NCBI RefSeq assembly: GCF_023016045.1 | Contig: NZ_JALKAP010000001.1 | Span: 62,001 to 126,000, forward strand | DNA: 64,000 nucleotides | Direction of reading: 5' to 3' | Source of the DNA: Marinobacter sp. S6332 | Lineage (GTDB): Bacteria > Pseudomonadota > Gammaproteobacteria > Pseudomonadales > Oleiphilaceae | Part shown: positions 62,714 to 64,000 of the stretch, one piece after another | Layout: each line of letters starts with the position of its first letter | How positions within the stretch are numbered: position 1 is the stretch's first letter | The notes under the pieces: model-generated | What the model saw: only the letters and a program-made list of their open reading frames with translations | Told to the model about the DNA's origin: nothing | The model's database searches: none | Position numbers and translations under genes: made by a program

Positions 62714-63694
62714 TTAGTCGCCCAAAAACCCTGTTAGGCGCTCACGAACAATCGACTCGGCCTCCTGCATAATGCGCTGGATCAGTTCATCGCACGTAGG
62801 GATGTCATGAATCAGCCCTGCCACCATACCGCAGCTCCAAGCAGCCTCATCCATTTTACCTTCCTGCAGCACAAGACGGCCTTTGGCGCCGGTGACCAGA
62901 TGACGAATATCATCGATGGTGACAGTTTTTCCCTTTTCTTTTTCAATACGGATAATTTCTTCTACAGCAGCATTTTTCAGAACCCTTTCTGTATTGCGCA
63001 GGTTGCGCATGATCAGTCGGGTCTGCAGCTCATCCGCTTCGACAATCGCCTGTTTGACGTTGTCGTGAATCGGCGCATCTTTGGTGGCCAGGAAACGGGT
63101 GCCCATATTCATACCTTCTGCACCCAAAGCCATGGCTGCAACCAAACTTCGACCATCGGCCATGCCTCCAGAAGCCACAAAAGGAATCTTCAGTTCGTCA
63201 GCTGCTCGCGGTAGCAGAATAAAGTTCGGTATATCGTCTTCACCGGGGTGACCGCCGCATTCAAAACCATCAACACTGACCGCATCGCAGCCAATCTTTT
63301 CCGCTTTCAGGGCATGGCGTACAGAGGTGCATTTGTGAATCACCTTGATACCGGCAGCCTTGAGCTGGGGCATATACTTTTCAGGGCTACGGCCCGCGGT
63401 TTCAACGGCCTTTACTCCGCCATCAATAATCGCGTCGATATACTCGGGGTAAGGCGGCGCACTGAACGAGGGCAGGAAGGTAAGGTTCACGCCGAAAGGT
63501 TTGTCGGTCATTTCGTGACACCGGGCAATTTCCCGCGCAAGGTCCTCAGGCGTAGGCTGGGTAAGCCCGGTGATAATGCCCAAGCCGCCAGCGTTGGACA
63601 CGGCGGATGCCAGCTCGGCGTAACCAACGTGGTGCATACCCCCTTGAATGATCGGGTGGCGTATGCCAAACATTTCAGTAATTCGGGTTTTCAT
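62714..63694 (-). CDS. FMN-dependent oxidoreductase, PA1024-like NADH:quinone reductase / nitronate monooxygenase family
   Basis: A 326-residue TIM-barrel flavoprotein that aligns closely with P. aeruginosa PA1024: HPIIQGGMHHVGYAELA, PFGVNLTFLP, VIHKCTSVRHALKAE, VSVDGFECGGHPGEDDIP and GAEGMNMGTRFLAT. PA1024 acts as an NADH:quinone reductase, although automated names call it nitronate monooxygenase; the ECGGHPGED segment supports the former. Its start codon lies one base after the stop of the upstream alcohol dehydrogenase gene, so they share an operon. Confidence 0.88.
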   Translation of the reverse strand: MKTRITEMFGIRHPIIQGGMHHVGYAELASAVSNAGGLGIITGLTQPTPEDLAREIARCHEMTDKPFGVNLTFLPSFSAPPYPEYIDAIIDGGVKAVETAGRSPEKYMPQLKAAGIKVIHKCTSVRHALKAEKIGCDAVSVDGFECGGHPGEDDIPNFILLPRAADELKIPFVASGGMADGRSLVAAMALGAEGMNMGTRFLATKDAPIHDNVKQAIVEADELQTRLIMRNLRNTERVLKNAAVEEIIRIEKEKGKTVTIDDIRHLVTGAKGRLVLQEGKMDEAAWSCGMVAGLIHDIPTCDELIQRIMQEAESIVRERLTGFLGD

Positions 63695-63695
63695 T

Positions 63696-64000
63696 TTAGG
63701 GCTCCATCACAATTACGCCACGTGCATTTTTACCTGCCACCATGTCGTCAAAAGCCTGAGCGGCCTCTTCAATGGGATAGGTGCGCGTAACCAATTCGTC
63801 CAGCTTCAGCTTACCGGCTTTGTACAAACCGATGATGCGCGGAAAATCATATTGCGGGCGGGCCGAACCCAGCCAGCTTCCTTTGAGGGTGCGTTCGTCT
63901 GCAGGTAAAGTCAGTGTGGTTATCGAGGTTTTGTCTTTCGGGTCAGAGACACCTACAACAACAGCTGTGCCCCCTCGCCCTAGACTTTTATACGCCTGTT
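63696..64000 (-). CDS. Zinc-type alcohol dehydrogenase (MDR family), C-terminal part
   Basis: The last 101 codons of a medium-chain dehydrogenase/reductase: AYKSLGRGGTAVVVGVSDPKD in the Rossmann region, GSWLGSARPQYDFPR, then LYKAGKLKLDELVT and the end NARGVIVMEP. The 5' part, including any zinc ligands, lies beyond the window edge. Substrate not determined. It is immediately upstream of the PA1024-like gene with a TAA-A-ATG junction. Confidence 0.85.
   Translation of the reverse strand, partial: QAYKSLGRGGTAVVVGVSDPKDKTSITTLTLPADERTLKGSWLGSARPQYDFPRIIGLYKAGKLKLDELVTRTYPIEEAAQAFDDMVAGKNARGVIVMEP

Overview
The window reads as chromosomal DNA of a marine, respiratory gammaproteobacterium, most likely Marinobacter or a close relative. 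This is inferred from the gene families (ppx/trxA, an AlgQ-type rsd beside dsbB, rep beside a cytochrome c5, a DcaP-like porin, a PA1024-like flavin oxidoreductase), not from a 16S gene, which is absent. Coding density is high. One intact RNA gene, a tRNA-Arg(CCG), was found. There is no CRISPR array and no intact insertion sequence.

Layout. Positions 1-31,600 are mostly core genome: moaE (cut by the window edge) and mobA; trxA and ppx; an ABC-F ATPase (yheS); a DUF2390/DUF4124 pair; an FKBP-type isomerase lipoprotein; rsd, dsbB, a FliL-domain protein and an rmf-like gene; gshA; tex; a GGDEF-EAL protein; rep; cytochrome c5; outer-membrane phospholipase A; phosphomannomutase; bfr; bfd with a Fur box; a LysR regulator with the proline dipeptidase pepQ; a five-gene dipeptide ABC transporter; lrgAB-type genes; and yaeQ. 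Two related repeat elements sit between convergent genes here. Each has the same 53-bp core inside long inverted-repeat arms that differ completely between the copies.

From the tRNA-Arg at 31,674 to about 44,850 lies a probable acquired island. It is bracketed by a direct repeat made of the tRNA 3' half and its terminator, plus a duplicated 3' end of higA. It carries a higBA toxin-antitoxin locus whose toxin is broken by an in-frame stop, an EamA exporter with an AraC fragment, and what looks like a complete trans-4-hydroxyproline catabolic unit: TRAP importer, 2-epimerase, D-hydroxyproline oxidase, deaminase, ketoglutarate-semialdehyde dehydrogenase, an Ldh2-type imino-acid reductase and a GntR regulator. 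Shared ATCCAATATA / TATCCAAAATCCAA motifs lie upstream of four transcription units and suggest one regulon.

Positions 44,990-57,300 are accessory: a cytosine-deaminase-like gene; a CarD-like gene that appears to lack a canonical start codon; a five-gene envelope cluster (ETEC_3214-like protein, LPP20-like lipoprotein, MltC-like transglycosylase, TPR lipoprotein, small lipoprotein); and, converging on it, a three-gene operon encoding a TerB-like protein, a protein with a CII/CP76-like N-terminus, and a 1,194-residue protein fusing a Clp-type AAA+ module, a degenerate receiver domain and a second AAA+ module joined to an FtsH-type M41 zinc protease. That operon is the best candidate here for an undescribed system.

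The end of the window (57,457-64,000) holds an HPP membrane protein, a repeat-rich FN3 lipoprotein with a 33-unit six-base array, an EF-hand-like secreted protein, a DUF805 protein, a DcaP-like porin, a PA1024-like oxidoreductase and a partial alcohol dehydrogenase.
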